NCBI GenBank assembly: GCA_019187485.1
Contig: JABAQR010000010.1
Coordinates: 1-43,734 of the forward strand
Direction of reading: 5' to 3'
From: Lysobacterales bacterium
Lineage (GTDB): Bacteria; Pseudomonadota; Gammaproteobacteria; Xanthomonadales; SZUA-5
Length of the DNA: 43,734 nucleotides
Part shown: piece by piece, positions 27,984 through 36,702 of the stretch
Position numbering within the stretch: the stretch's first letter is position 1
How the letters are laid out: the number at the start of each line of letters is the position of its first letter
Translations under genes and position numbers: made by a program
Notes under the pieces: generated by a model
The model's database searches: none
What the model was told of the DNA's origin: nothing
Seen by the model: only the letters and a program-made list of their open reading frames with translations

Positions 27984-29888
27984 ATGCTGCAGACGATCCG
28001 CGAGAAGCTCTCCGGCTGGATACTTATTCTCATCATGGGCATGCTGTTGGTGCCATTCGCCCTGTTCGGCATCAACAACTATTTCCAGGCGCAGGTCGAG
28101 AACTTCGTCGCCAAAGTCAACGAGACGGAGATCACGCAGCAGCAGTTGCAGGAGCGACTGGACCTCCAGCGTCGGCAGATGCGTCAGATGCTGGGCGAGG
28201 ACGCCGACATCGGTTTCGTCGATACCGTCGACAACAAACGGCGCGTGCTCGATGCGTTGATCGACGAAGAACTGCGTTATCAGGATGCGCGCGCCGCCGG
28301 CATCGAGGTGCCGGCCGCCAAGCTGCAAGCGGAGATCCTCGCGATCGACGCCTTCAAACCCGGCGGCAGCTTTGATCAGGATACCTACGTCGCGGTGCTG
28401 CGCAACATGAGCATGACGCCTGCGATGTTCCAGCAGCGCGTGCTGCGTGATCTCTCCGCGCGCGAGATCGTGATGCGGCTCAACGACAGCGCTTTCGTTA
28501 CCGAGGGCGAGATCGATGCCTGGCTACGCCTGCAGAACCAGACGCGCAGTTACGCCACGGTACGTTTGCGTGCGGCGGATGAAACGGTGCCGGCGCCGAG
28601 TGAGGATGAGATCGTCAAGGACTACGAGGCGCGCAAGGACGCGTTGAAAACGCCGGAGATGGTGACGCTTGAATATGTCGAGCTGAAGGCCGACGCGATT
28701 GAGGTTGCAACGCCTTCCGAGGAAGATCTCAAGGTACGCTATGAGGATTTGAAGGACCGCTACGTGGTTCCGGAACAACGACTGGCCAGCCACATCTTGG
28801 TCGAAGTTTCCGCGGATGCCGATGCCGATGCGCAGAAGGCGGCGCTGACGAAAGCCGAGCAGTTGCTCAAGCAGATCAGGGACGGTAAGGATTTTGCCGA
28901 AGTCGCGAAGGCAAATTCGGACGATATTGGTTCGAAGGAGCAGGGCGGCGACCTTGGCTGGGTGGAAAAGGGCGCGAATGACCCGGCCTTCGATGAGGCA
29001 CTGTTCAAGTTGGGGGTGGGGCAGATCGGTGAGCCCGTGCTCGGTGCGAGCGGCTACCACCTGATTCAGTTGCGCGAGGTACGGCCCGAGAGCCGACGTC
29101 CTTTCGAAGAGGTGCGTGCGGAGATCGAAAGCGAATACCGCCGCGACGAGCAGGAAAGCCGCTACAACGATCTCGCCGGCCGCCTGGTCGACGAAATCCA
29201 CCGCGATCCGCAGTCGCTCGCAGGCCCGGCAGAGAAACTTGGTATCGAACTCAAGCGCAGTGCTCCGTTCGCACGCACCGGTGGTGCCGACATCGCAGCC
29301 AACCCGGGCGTGCTCGAGCAGGCGTTCTCGGAGATGGTGTTGGAGCGTGGTCAGACCAGCGACCTGATCGACATCGCCAAGAACCATGTGGTCGCGATCC
29401 GTGTTGCCGAGCGTATCGCACCGGAGCCGCGCACACTCGAGCAGGTGCGACCGGAGGTCGAGGCGAAGCTGCGCCTGGAAGCGCAGCGCAAGCAACTCGC
29501 CGAAAAGGTCGGTGCGCTGGAGGCGCGCATGCTCGCCGGTGAGTCGCTGGAGGTGATCGCCAAGGAATTGGGCAAGACGCCAGAGTTGGCCGATGCAGTG
29601 GTGCGAACCGCCGGCAACCAGGATCCGCGCGTGTTGGACCAGGTCTTCAAACTGCCGCGTCCGGCGGTCGGCGCGCCATTGCGCAAGGCCCTCGAACTGG
29701 TTGGCGATGAACGCGCGCTGGTGGAGTTGAGCGCGGTCGTCGACGGCGATCCCAAGGCAGCCGAGAAGGAAGCCCGAGATGCCGCGCGCACCCAATTGGT
29801 CGCGCAGTGGCGCGAATCCGAGACTCGCGCCTACGTGGCCGCACTGCGCAAGCAGGCGCAGGTCACGGTGGCCGAGGATCGGCTGTAG
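27984..29888 (+). CDS. ppiD: Periplasmic folding chaperone PpiD (SurA N-terminal and PpiC domains)
   Basis: A 634-residue inner-membrane-anchored chaperone facing the periplasm, of normal PpiD length. One transmembrane segment (about 11-32, SGWILILIMGMLLVPFALFG) follows a short cytoplasmic tail. Then come a SurA-like helical region (VNETEITQQQLQERLDLQRR onward) and a parvulin domain near 265-366 (QRLASHILVEV ... GYHLIQLREV). A second, degenerate parvulin-like region and helical C-terminus complete the protein. It helps newly exported proteins fold near the Sec translocon. No strong Shine-Dalgarno sequence is seen. Confidence 0.95.
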   Translation: MLQTIREKLSGWILILIMGMLLVPFALFGINNYFQAQVENFVAKVNETEITQQQLQERLDLQRRQMRQMLGEDADIGFVDTVDNKRRVLDALIDEELRYQDARAAGIEVPAAKLQAEILAIDAFKPGGSFDQDTYVAVLRNMSMTPAMFQQRVLRDLSAREIVMRLNDSAFVTEGEIDAWLRLQNQTRSYATVRLRAADETVPAPSEDEIVKDYEARKDALKTPEMVTLEYVELKADAIEVATPSEEDLKVRYEDLKDRYVVPEQRLASHILVEVSADADADAQKAALTKAEQLLKQIRDGKDFAEVAKANSDDIGSKEQGGDLGWVEKGANDPAFDEALFKLGVGQIGEPVLGASGYHLIQLREVRPESRRPFEEVRAEIESEYRRDEQESRYNDLAGRLVDEIHRDPQSLAGPAEKLGIELKRSAPFARTGGADIAANPGVLEQAFSEMVLERGQTSDLIDIAKNHVVAIRVAERIAPEPRTLEQVRPEVEAKLRLEAQRKQLAEKVGALEARMLAGESLEVIAKELGKTPELADAVVRTAGNQDPRVLDQVFKLPRPAVGAPLRKALELVGDERALVELSAVVDGDPKAAEKEARDAARTQLVAQWRESETRAYVAALRKQAQVTVAEDRL

Positions 29889-29917
29889 GAACAGGAGCAG
29901 GGGTACGCGAAACGGAA

Positions 29918-30026
29918 CACGGGGTACGGAGAAGCGGTCCCCGTCTGCTTGTGCGCAGGACCACGAACCGACCCGCTTGCGGCCGCGCAGGCCGCAGGCA
30001 AACCCCTTGCGTACTCCGTACCCGTG
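29918..30026. repeat. G-rich inverted repeat between convergent ppiD and fabI
   Basis: CACGGGGTACGGAG (29918-29931) pairs with CTCCGTACCCGTG (30014-30026), with one base bulged. Inside lies a smaller perfect hairpin, TGCGGCC-GCGCA-GGCCGCA (29978-29996). Placed between two convergent genes, it could serve as a two-way terminator. Word composition resembles the hairpins at 17723 and 22304. Confidence 0.65.
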
Positions 30027-30028
30027 CC

Positions 30029-30817
30029 TCAGCCCGCCAGCTCACCCATGCCGACGTGGCTGTAGCCGCCGTCCACGTACAACACTTCGCCGGTGATGCC
30101 GGCCGCGAGGTCCGAGCACAGGAAGGCGGCGGCGTTGCCGACGTCTTCGGTGCTGACGCTGCGGCGCAGCGGTGCGACTTTCTCGACGTGATCGAGCATC
30201 TTGCGGAAGTTGCCGATGCCGGCGGCGGCGAGGGTTTTGATCGGTCCCGCCGAGATGGCGTTGACGCGCGTGCCCTCGGGACCCAAGTCCTGCGCCAAGT
30301 AGCGCACGCAAGCTTCGAGCGAGGCCTTGGCGAGACCCATTACGTTGTAGTGCGGCATCGAGCGTACCGCACCCAGATAACTCAGAGTCAGCAAGGCGCC
30401 GTGTCTACCCTGCATCAGTGCGCGCCCACCCTTGGCCAATGCGGCCAGACTGTAGCTGCTGATCTCGTGCGCGGTGTTGAAACCATCGCGTGTGATCGCG
30501 TCGACGAAGCGCCCCTGGATCTGCTCTCTCGGCGCGTAGGCGATCGAGTGCACGAGGATGTCGAGCCCATCCCAGGACTCACCGAGTTGCGCGTACATGC
30601 GATCGACGTCGCCGTCGACGGCGACGTCGCAGGCGAGCACCGGGCCACCACCGAACTCCGCCGCGGCGGCATCGACGCGTTCTCTCAGGCGCTCGTTCTG
30701 GTAGCTGAAGGCGAGCGCGGCGCCTTCACGGTACATCGCCGCAGCGATGCCCCAGGCGATCGATCGCTGAGAGGCAATGCCGGTGATGAGGGCGCGCTTG
30801 CCGGCGAGGAATCCCAT
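30029..30817 (-). CDS. fabI: Enoyl-[acyl-carrier-protein] reductase (NADH) FabI
   Basis: A 262-residue short-chain reductase that catalyses the last step of each fatty-acid elongation round. The NADH-binding start is [20 protein letters not shown]. The catalytic Tyr147, Tyr157 and Lys164 lie in [20 protein letters not shown], with the FabI spacing Y-x6-K. The segment [10 protein letters not shown] has Ala at the position of E. coli Gly93, a residue near the triclosan site. The C-terminus ends [19 protein letters not shown] as in the family. It lies 53 nt behind mltD on the same strand and is convergent with ppiD. Confidence 0.97.
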   Translation of the reverse strand: MGFLAGKRALITGIASQRSIAWGIAAAMYREGAALAFSYQNERLRERVDAAAAEFGGGPVLACDVAVDGDVDRMYAQLGESWDGLDILVHSIAYAPREQIQGRFVDAITRDGFNTAHEISSYSLAALAKGGRALMQGRHGALLTLSYLGAVRSMPHYNVMGLAKASLEACVRYLAQDLGPEGTRVNAISAGPIKTLAAAGIGNFRKMLDHVEKVAPLRRSVSTEDVGNAAAFLCSDLAAGITGEVLYVDGGYSHVGMGELAG

Positions 30818-30870
30818 GCAGTGTGGCTCCGGTGATGGTTTTCGTGTACCGCGCCGCAGGAAGCGCGCAC

Positions 30871-32028
30871 TCAGGAACTGCTGCCCCGCAACTGTACAGT
30901 TTGACCGATGCGCAGCACGCTGTGCTTGTTGAGTTTGTTCCAGCGCATCAGGTCTGCCAGCCCGACACGATAGCGCCGGCTGATGGTCCAAAGCGAGTCG
31001 CCGGAGCTCACCCGGTGGATACGCGCGTCCACGACCGCGGCCGGCATCTGGTGGGCGTGCGCACGCGCCTGCGCCACCGGCAATGCGCCGCTCGCGAGTA
31101 GATGGTTGGCGACCAGGGCCGCGGAGCGCGGCAGCAGCAGGCTGCTTCCGGCGTCGCTGGCGCCGCGCGTATAGGCGCGCTGGTTCCAATGGCGCAGGTC
31201 GGTCTCGGCAATGCCTATGGTGGCGGCGAGCGTGCGCGGGTTCACCGGGTGCGGAGTCGTCACCGCGACCAAGCGAGCGTCTGCCGAGAGCGGTGGCAGT
31301 TGCACACCGAAGCGCGCCGGCTCACCGAGCAAGCAGCTCAGTGCCTTGATCTTGTCGACGTACTCGCGCGTGATCCGCGGCAGGCCAAGGGCATCGAGGT
31401 CGTCCAGACGTTCATGCTCGTGTCCTGCGAGCGCCTTGCGCAAGCGGTAGGCGCCGGCGTTGTAGGCCGCGAACATCAACTTGGGGCGTGCCGAGAAGGC
31501 TTCGCTGTGTAGCTTCAACAGGCTCAGCGCCGCATCGGTGGAGCGCTGCAAATCGACGCGGTCGTCGCCGGCGCCGCGCGCGACGAGCCCGAAACGGCGT
31601 GCGGTATCCGGCATCAGTTGCCACATGCCCAGCGCGCCGGCGGGGCCGCGCGCATCGGCACGGTAGTGGCTCTCCACATAGGGAACGAGCATGATTTCCG
31701 ACGGCAGGCCTCGCTGTTCGGCATGCGTCAGCACATAGTCCATTGCCGGCAGCATCGGCTGCAGCGTGGCGCCGAAGCGCCCGGGCTTCGGTGCGTAGCG
31801 TCGGATCCAGCGCTCCACATTGGCGGTTGGTTGGCACGGCTGCCAATGGCGGCCGGCCGTGAAACGCTGCCAGAGATCCGGCACCGGCAACAACGTGGGC
31901 GCCGGTGGTACGGGTACCAGGCTGATCCGGCGAGCCGGCGGTGGCGCCGGCGGCAGCGCCGCGACGTGCGTCGACACCGGCGGTTGCATGGCGCAACCCG
32001 AGAGCAGAGTCGCCAGCGCGCACAGCAT
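30871..32028 (-). CDS. mltD: Membrane-bound lytic murein transglycosylase D, lipoprotein
   Basis: A 385-residue lytic transglycosylase that cleaves peptidoglycan with formation of 1,6-anhydromuramic ends. The SLT domain has catalytic Glu119 ([12 protein letters not shown]), [18 protein letters not shown] and [10 protein letters not shown]. One LysM domain is at the C-terminus ([20 protein letters not shown] ... LRIGQTVQL). The chosen ATG gives [12 protein letters not shown], a lipobox (LSGC) but a very short signal without basic residues. An upstream extension would run into a dispersed repeat. Its start lies 4 bp from that repeat, so the original 5' end may have been altered. Confidence 0.9.
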   Translation of the reverse strand: MLCALATLLSGCAMQPPVSTHVAALPPAPPPARRISLVPVPPAPTLLPVPDLWQRFTAGRHWQPCQPTANVERWIRRYAPKPGRFGATLQPMLPAMDYVLTHAEQRGLPSEIMLVPYVESHYRADARGPAGALGMWQLMPDTARRFGLVARGAGDDRVDLQRSTDAALSLLKLHSEAFSARPKLMFAAYNAGAYRLRKALAGHEHERLDDLDALGLPRITREYVDKIKALSCLLGEPARFGVQLPPLSADARLVAVTTPHPVNPRTLAATIGIAETDLRHWNQRAYTRGASDAGSSLLLPRSAALVANHLLASGALPVAQARAHAHQMPAAVVDARIHRVSSGDSLWTISRRYRVGLADLMRWNKLNKHSVLRIGQTVQLRGSSS

Positions 32029-32031
32029 GCG

Positions 32032-32217
32032 TCGAGTGGGCTGCGCGTCGGGACGATCCGACCCGCGAAGGGCAAAACGCCGAACATGGATGACCGGCCC
32101 GCAAATCGAGCGCGCATGCGCTCGATTTGGCGAAGCCGAGTCTGGACACGCGCCGGACTCGGCGTGGGCTGGCGAGTCCAGGATGGACTCGTCCAGACCC
32201 AACAGGATCCTTCCTAG
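32032..32217 (-). repeat. Dispersed intergenic repeat, copy 2
   Basis: About 186 bp on the minus strand, matching 19901-20071. It fills almost the whole spacer between the gloB stop and mltD start. Its centre has a perfect hairpin, AAATCGAGCGC (32103-32113) with GCGCTCGATTT (32118-32128) around four bases, which copy 1 has only in part. Confidence 0.75.
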
Positions 32218-32228
32218 TCGCAAGCGGC

Positions 32229-32987
32229 TCAGCACGTGTTCTTCCACGAGCGTAGCGCGGCGAATACATCAGCGCGCCGCACCAAGTCGGATCCGGTTTG
32301 GCGGCGCGCCGCCGCCACCACCTCGGGTGCATCGCAGCGCAGGAATGGGTTGCACATCCGCTCCAGCCCGATGCGCGTCGGCACGCTCGGCTGACCCAGA
32401 TCCCGCAAGGCGCGCACGACCGCCACGCGCGCCGCAAGCGCGGCGTTTTCCGGATCGACCATGCGCGCGAAGCGTGCGTTGGCGAGCGTGTACTCGTGCG
32501 CACAATAGACCTCGGTGTCCTCCGGCAGCGCGGCCATGCGGTCGAGTGCGACCAACATCTGCGCAGGTGAGCCCTCGAACACGCGTCCACAGCCCAGACC
32601 GAATAGCACGTCGCCGCAATACAGTTGTTTGCCGCAGCGGTAGACGATGTGCGAGCGCGTATGGCCAGGTGTCGCCATCACCTCGAAATTGCAGCCTCCG
32701 ATGGACAGGTGATCGCCTTCGCCGACAACCTCGTTCACGCAGGCGATGCGTGGATCCCGCGGGCCGATCCGACGCGCCTGCGGATGGCGCGCGGATAGTG
32801 CGGCGAGCCCGCCGATGTGATCCGGGTGGTGGTGTGTGACCAGCATCGCCAGCAGACGGCTGCCACGCGTCGCCAGGTGGCGCTCCACGACGGTGGAGTC
32901 GCCCGGGTCGACGACAACCGTGCCCTCGGTGCTGTCGAGCGCGAAGATGTAGTTGTCGACGAAAGCGGGCAGCAGACTGACTTGCAT
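32229..32987 (-). CDS. gloB: Hydroxyacylglutathione hydrolase (glyoxalase II)
   Basis: A 252-residue metallo-beta-lactamase-fold enzyme that hydrolyses S-lactoylglutathione to lactate and glutathione, the second step of methylglyoxal detoxification. The metal motif is THHHPDHIGG (His52, His54, Asp56, His57). TPGHTRSHIVYRC and GDVLFGLGCGRVFEGSPAQM contain the further His and bridging Asp, and YCAHEYTLANARFA the third His. The C-terminal glutathione-binding part has NPFLRC. I used the ATG giving MQVSLLPAFVDNYIFAL, matching the family start. It is divergent from the yafS-like gene, as in E. coli. Confidence 0.95.
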   Translation of the reverse strand: MQVSLLPAFVDNYIFALDSTEGTVVVDPGDSTVVERHLATRGSRLLAMLVTHHHPDHIGGLAALSARHPQARRIGPRDPRIACVNEVVGEGDHLSIGGCNFEVMATPGHTRSHIVYRCGKQLYCGDVLFGLGCGRVFEGSPAQMLVALDRMAALPEDTEVYCAHEYTLANARFARMVDPENAALAARVAVVRALRDLGQPSVPTRIGLERMCNPFLRCDAPEVVAAARRQTGSDLVRRADVFAALRSWKNTC

Positions 32988-33286
32988 CGATGGCGCGGCG
33001 ACGGACGATTGGGTGCGATGAAACGGACCGCGCCGTATCGCAGCAGGCGATGGCGGGGCGGGAAATGGTCGCAGAGGAGGCACAATCGGTCAATTCGCGG
33101 GCAGTCATCGGGTCGGCGTTGTTTTTCGAGTTGCGCAGTACGCGACGTGCGTCCGTCGCGACGTTGGCTGAGCGCCCCGGCGGATACGCGGTTGCTCCGG
33201 ATTGTGCGGTCACGGAATTGCCAGCCCGTGCGTGCGGGTCGAGGCTCCGGTCGTTATGCTGTGGCTCCGTCTGCCCGTCCGCCGTG

Positions 33287-33973
33287 ATGTCCGATACGTC
33301 TGTCCTGCGTAAGCAAGACCTCTGGATGCCTGCGGTCGAACGCGTCTGCGCGACGCTGGTGGAGGAGTACTGGCGTGCCCATCCGGGGCTGGCCCTGTGC
33401 ATTGGAAGCGGTGCGACGGGAACCATCGAGCGGCCCGGACGCACACGTTTCGATCTGTTCCGCGATCCCTGCAGCGGCGATTGCAGCGGACCGTTGCGCG
33501 CGCGCACTCCACATTTGCCGATCGTCGATGGCGCGCTCGCTCTGGTGTTGCTGGATCGGCTCGCCCTGTCGGCGAGCGAGCTGCACGCGCTGCTGCGCGA
33601 GGTGCTGCGGGTGCTCGCCGAAGACGGTCGCGTGCTGCTGCTCGACTACAACCCCTGGGGCTGGATCGGCTGGCGGCGGCGTTGGGGAGGAGAACGCCTC
33701 GCGCTTGCCGGCACACCTGTGGCGCGCTGCCTGCGCCACGTCGGTTTCGAGGACATCGAAACCGTAGGCGCCCTGCGTTTGCCGCCGCTGCCGCATGCTT
33801 TCTTGCAACACTTTCCCGGGATCATGAAGCGCGGCGCCGGGTGGCCCTGGCCGGTCAGCGTGCAAGCGGTCGGCGCGCGCAAACGCAGCAGCAACGTGAT
33901 CGCGATTCCCTGCGCGCGTGATCGCCGGCGCACACTGGTTGCGGCGCCCGAGGGCATGCGACGTGCCGGCTGA
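33287..33973 (+). CDS. YafS-like methyltransferase-fold protein
   Basis: A 228-residue protein with a class I methyltransferase outline. A weak first motif ([12 protein letters not shown]), the second half [20 protein letters not shown], then [20 protein letters not shown] and [11 protein letters not shown], a segment typical of the YafS family. The usual acidic residue and glycine spacing of the SAM-binding motif I is not clear. The locus order gloB-yafS-rnhA-dnaQ matches E. coli. The substrate is unknown. An in-frame GTG immediately precedes the ATG. A TATGCT -10-like element lies at 33255-33260. rnhA overlaps by 11 nt. Confidence 0.8.
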   Translation: MSDTSVLRKQDLWMPAVERVCATLVEEYWRAHPGLALCIGSGATGTIERPGRTRFDLFRDPCSGDCSGPLRARTPHLPIVDGALALVLLDRLALSASELHALLREVLRVLAEDGRVLLLDYNPWGWIGWRRRWGGERLALAGTPVARCLRHVGFEDIETVGALRLPPLPHAFLQHFPGIMKRGAGWPWPVSVQAVGARKRSSNVIAIPCARDRRRTLVAAPEGMRRAG

Positions 33974-34427
33974 GGAGGTGGTGGTCTGGACCGACGGCGC
34001 TTGTTCGGGCAATCCTGGGCCGGGTGCATGGGGCGCGTTGCTGTTGTTCCGCGGGCGCGAGCGCGAGCTGTGCGGCTACGATCCGCAGACCACCAACAAC
34101 CGCATGGAACTGATGGGCGCGATCGCCGCGCTCGAAGCGCTGACGCGCGCCTGCGATGTCGTGCTGCACACCGATTCCCAGTACGTCTGCAAGGGCGTCG
34201 AACAGTGGCTGCCGCAGTGGCTTCGACGCGACTGGAAGACCGCCGCAGGCAAGCCGGTGCTGAATCGCGACTTGTGGGAACGTCTGGCGGCGCAGTGCGC
34301 ACGCCACCGGGTGCATTGGCGTTGGGTGCGCGGCCACAGCGGGGTCGTGTTGAACGAGCGCGTCGATCAGTTGGCGCGCGCCTGCATTGCGCGCCATCGC
34401 GGTGACGGGTGCGGGGGTGCTGCGTGA
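33963..34427 (+). CDS. rnhA: Ribonuclease HI
   Basis: A 154-residue RNase H that cuts the RNA strand of RNA-DNA hybrids. Catalytic residues are Asp11 ([14 protein letters not shown]), Glu49 (NNRMELMGA), Asp71 (LHTDSQYV) and Asp135 (ERVDQLARA), with His125 in VRGHSGV. The start is a GTG inside the end of the methyltransferase gene with GAGGG about 8 nt upstream. A later start would cut the first beta strand. Its TGA overlaps the GTG start of dnaQ, so the pair is translationally coupled. Confidence 0.95.
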   Translation: MPAEEVVVWTDGACSGNPGPGAWGALLLFRGRERELCGYDPQTTNNRMELMGAIAALEALTRACDVVLHTDSQYVCKGVEQWLPQWLRRDWKTAAGKPVLNRDLWERLAAQCARHRVHWRWVRGHSGVVLNERVDQLARACIARHRGDGCGGAA

Positions 34428-35137
34428 GGCAGGTTGCGCTCGATACCGAGACCACCGGCATGGACGTCACCTGCGGCCACCGCGTCATCGAGATCGGCTG
34501 CGTGGAGATCGTCCAGCGTACGCTCACCGGCCGCCGTTTCCACAGCTATCTGAACCCACAGCGCGAGAGCGAGACCGGTGCGCTCCAAGTTCACGGGCTG
34601 ACCCAGGACTTCCTCGCCGACAAGCCCTTGTTCGCCGATATCGCCGACGAGTTCCTGGACTTCGTGGATGGCGCCGAGCTGCTCATCCACAACGCCAGCT
34701 TCGACCTCGGTTTCCTCGACCACGAGTTGTGTCTGGCCGGGCGTGCGTATCCGCTCGATCAGGGTCGCGCGGTGATCGACACGCTCAAGCTTGCGCGCGA
34801 GCTGCATCCTGGCCAGCGCAATTCGCTGGACGCGCTGTGCAAGCGTTACCAGGTCGATCACTCGGCGCGCAGTTACCACGGCGCCTTGCTGGATGCGCGC
34901 CTGCTCGCCGAGGTCTACCTGGCAATGACTGCGGGCCAGGGCAGTCTGGCGCTAGACGTCGCCGCCGGCGTCGCCCACGGTCCCGCGTGCGAGGATCTGG
35001 GCGCGGCGCGGATCCCGCGTCGCATCGCCAACGCCGCCGAATGCGCACTGCACGACGAGCGGGTGGCCGCGCTCGAACGCAAGTCCGGCGCGCCTTCGCT
35101 GTGGCGCCAGTGGATCGAGCGGAGCGAGATCGGGTAG
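34424..35137 (+). CDS. dnaQ: DNA polymerase III epsilon subunit, 3'-5' exonuclease
   Basis: A 237-residue DnaQ, the proofreading exonuclease of the replicative polymerase. Exo I is [11 protein letters not shown] (Asp7, Glu9), Exo II is [15 protein letters not shown], and Exo III is [16 protein letters not shown] with the conserved His and Asp. The final 60 residues would tether the exonuclease to the polymerase alpha subunit. The GTG start (giving [11 protein letters not shown]) overlaps the rnhA stop as GTGA. An in-frame GTG five codons earlier is possible. The arrangement rnhA-dnaQ here is codirectional, unlike the divergent pair in E. coli. Confidence 0.95.
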   Translation: MRQVALDTETTGMDVTCGHRVIEIGCVEIVQRTLTGRRFHSYLNPQRESETGALQVHGLTQDFLADKPLFADIADEFLDFVDGAELLIHNASFDLGFLDHELCLAGRAYPLDQGRAVIDTLKLARELHPGQRNSLDALCKRYQVDHSARSYHGALLDARLLAEVYLAMTAGQGSLALDVAAGVAHGPACEDLGAARIPRRIANAAECALHDERVAALERKSGAPSLWRQWIERSEIG

Positions 35138-35216
35138 CGTCGCACCGGGCGTGACTCCGCACAAACGCCGATGGCAGAATGCCGAAAGCCTGATCGCCGA
35201 CCGGGGAGTTCCTGAG

Positions 35217-36587
35217 ATGGTGCCAACGCAGTTCGTCGGGCGGTTGTGGAACTCCAGGCTGGGCACGCACCTTCGCGCACCGGTTCTCTGGGCAGTGCTG
35301 GCGATGCTGGCCGTGCAGGCACCGGTGGGAGCGGCCGGTGCGGTCGGCGAAATTTTCGCGCACAAGCATCTGGGTCCTGCGAGTTGTGCCAGTTCCACCT
35401 GTCACGGTGCGAACCAGCGCGCGAGCAAGGCGCGCATCGAAATGAACGAATACAGCCTGTGGCAGCAGAAGGATCCACATGCGAGTTCCTGGGTCACGCT
35501 CGGCAGCGCCGAATCCCGGAAGATCGGCGCCAAGCTCGGCATTGGCGATCCGCGTGAAGCGGGCATCTGCCTGGACTGCCACATCGACCACCCGCCCGAG
35601 GCGCAGCGCGGCGAGAAGTTCATGTTCTCCGATGGCGTCGGCTGCGAAGCCTGCCATGGCGGCGCCGAGCGCTGGATCGCCACTCACGACGACGACCAGC
35701 GCAAGCGCACCGAGACGCTCGCCGAGGGTCTGTACCCGACCGAACGACCGGTGGCGCGTGCGCGCCTGTGCCTGTCCTGTCACATGGGTACACGCGAGCG
35801 CATGATCACCCACCGCATCATGGGCGCAGGTCACCCGCGGCTCTCCTTCGAACTCGATACCTTCACCTGGCTCAATCCGCACTACACCATCGATGCCGAC
35901 TACGTGCAGCGCAAGGGCGAATTCAACGGCGCCCGCGACTGGGCGATCGGGCAGGGCGTGTCCGCGATCAATCTGCTCGACATCCTGACCGACGAAGGCA
36001 AGGGCTGGGCCGGCATCTTTCCGGAACTGGTGCTGTTCGACTGTCACGCCTGCCACAAGCCGATGAGCGGTCGCACCTGGGGAACTCGACCCGGCACCGG
36101 GCTTGGCCCGGGCGTGGTCCGTCTCAACGACGCCAATCTGGTGATGTTCCGGCACGTGCTGGGTATCGTCGATCAGGCTGCGGCGAACGATGTGCTCGCC
36201 GCCACCCGCGCCCTGCATCAGGCCACGCTGATCTCGCGCGAACAGACTTTCGGCGCTGCGCGTGCGCTGAAGGCCAAGGTCGAGGCGCAACTCGACAAGG
36301 TGGCCGCGCACGCCTTCGGTCCCGAGACCCTCGGTCAGGTGCTTGCCAGCCTGCTTCGCGATGCCGAGAAGGGCGAGTTCCGCGACTTCGCGGCGGCCGA
36401 GCAGGCGGCGCTGGCGGCGCAGTCGGTGGTGGCTGCCTTCCAGGCGGCAAAGCAATTGAGCGAGTCCGACGTGCCAGCACTCAATGCCGGGGTCGACCGG
36501 GTCTACGCGGCGGTCGAGAAGGAAGACGCCTTCGACCGGACTCGTTTCGTCGAGGCACTGCGCTCGCTGCGCGCCGCCGCTCCCTGA
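35217..36587 (+). CDS. Exported multiheme c-type cytochrome (five heme sites)
   Basis: A 456-residue protein with a Sec signal sequence (hydrophobic core APVLWAVLAMLAVQAPVGA). There are five c-type heme attachment motifs: C57-x4-C62-H63 (CASSTCH), then standard C-x2-C-H at C118 (CLDCH), C143 (CEACH), C185 (CLSCH) and C276 (CHACH). Several single His residues (such as HPRLSFE and HDDD) could be distal ligands. The first 290 residues resemble cytochrome c-554-type electron carriers, while the last 160 are Ala-rich helices without hemes. It likely carries electrons in the periplasm, but partners are not encoded nearby. A start further upstream (35151) adds an unlikely extension. Confidence 0.88.
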   Translation: MVPTQFVGRLWNSRLGTHLRAPVLWAVLAMLAVQAPVGAAGAVGEIFAHKHLGPASCASSTCHGANQRASKARIEMNEYSLWQQKDPHASSWVTLGSAESRKIGAKLGIGDPREAGICLDCHIDHPPEAQRGEKFMFSDGVGCEACHGGAERWIATHDDDQRKRTETLAEGLYPTERPVARARLCLSCHMGTRERMITHRIMGAGHPRLSFELDTFTWLNPHYTIDADYVQRKGEFNGARDWAIGQGVSAINLLDILTDEGKGWAGIFPELVLFDCHACHKPMSGRTWGTRPGTGLGPGVVRLNDANLVMFRHVLGIVDQAAANDVLAATRALHQATLISREQTFGAARALKAKVEAQLDKVAAHAFGPETLGQVLASLLRDAEKGEFRDFAAAEQAALAAQSVVAAFQAAKQLSESDVPALNAGVDRVYAAVEKEDAFDRTRFVEALRSLRAAAP

Positions 36588-36702
36588 ACCCCCGGCTTGG
36601 CGGTGCCGGCGCGGTGCTGACAACGTCTCCCGCGCACGCCGTCCTTGCGGCCGACCGCCGCGGGCGAGTCTAATCGCAGGCACTGCCGACGAATTCCTGC
36701 CG

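Noticed and set aside
32029..32247. An upstream GTG start for mltD giving about 73 extra residues
   Set aside because: The extension would translate the dispersed repeat and overlap the gloB stop, and it has no signal-peptide form. The ATG before the lipobox is preferred.
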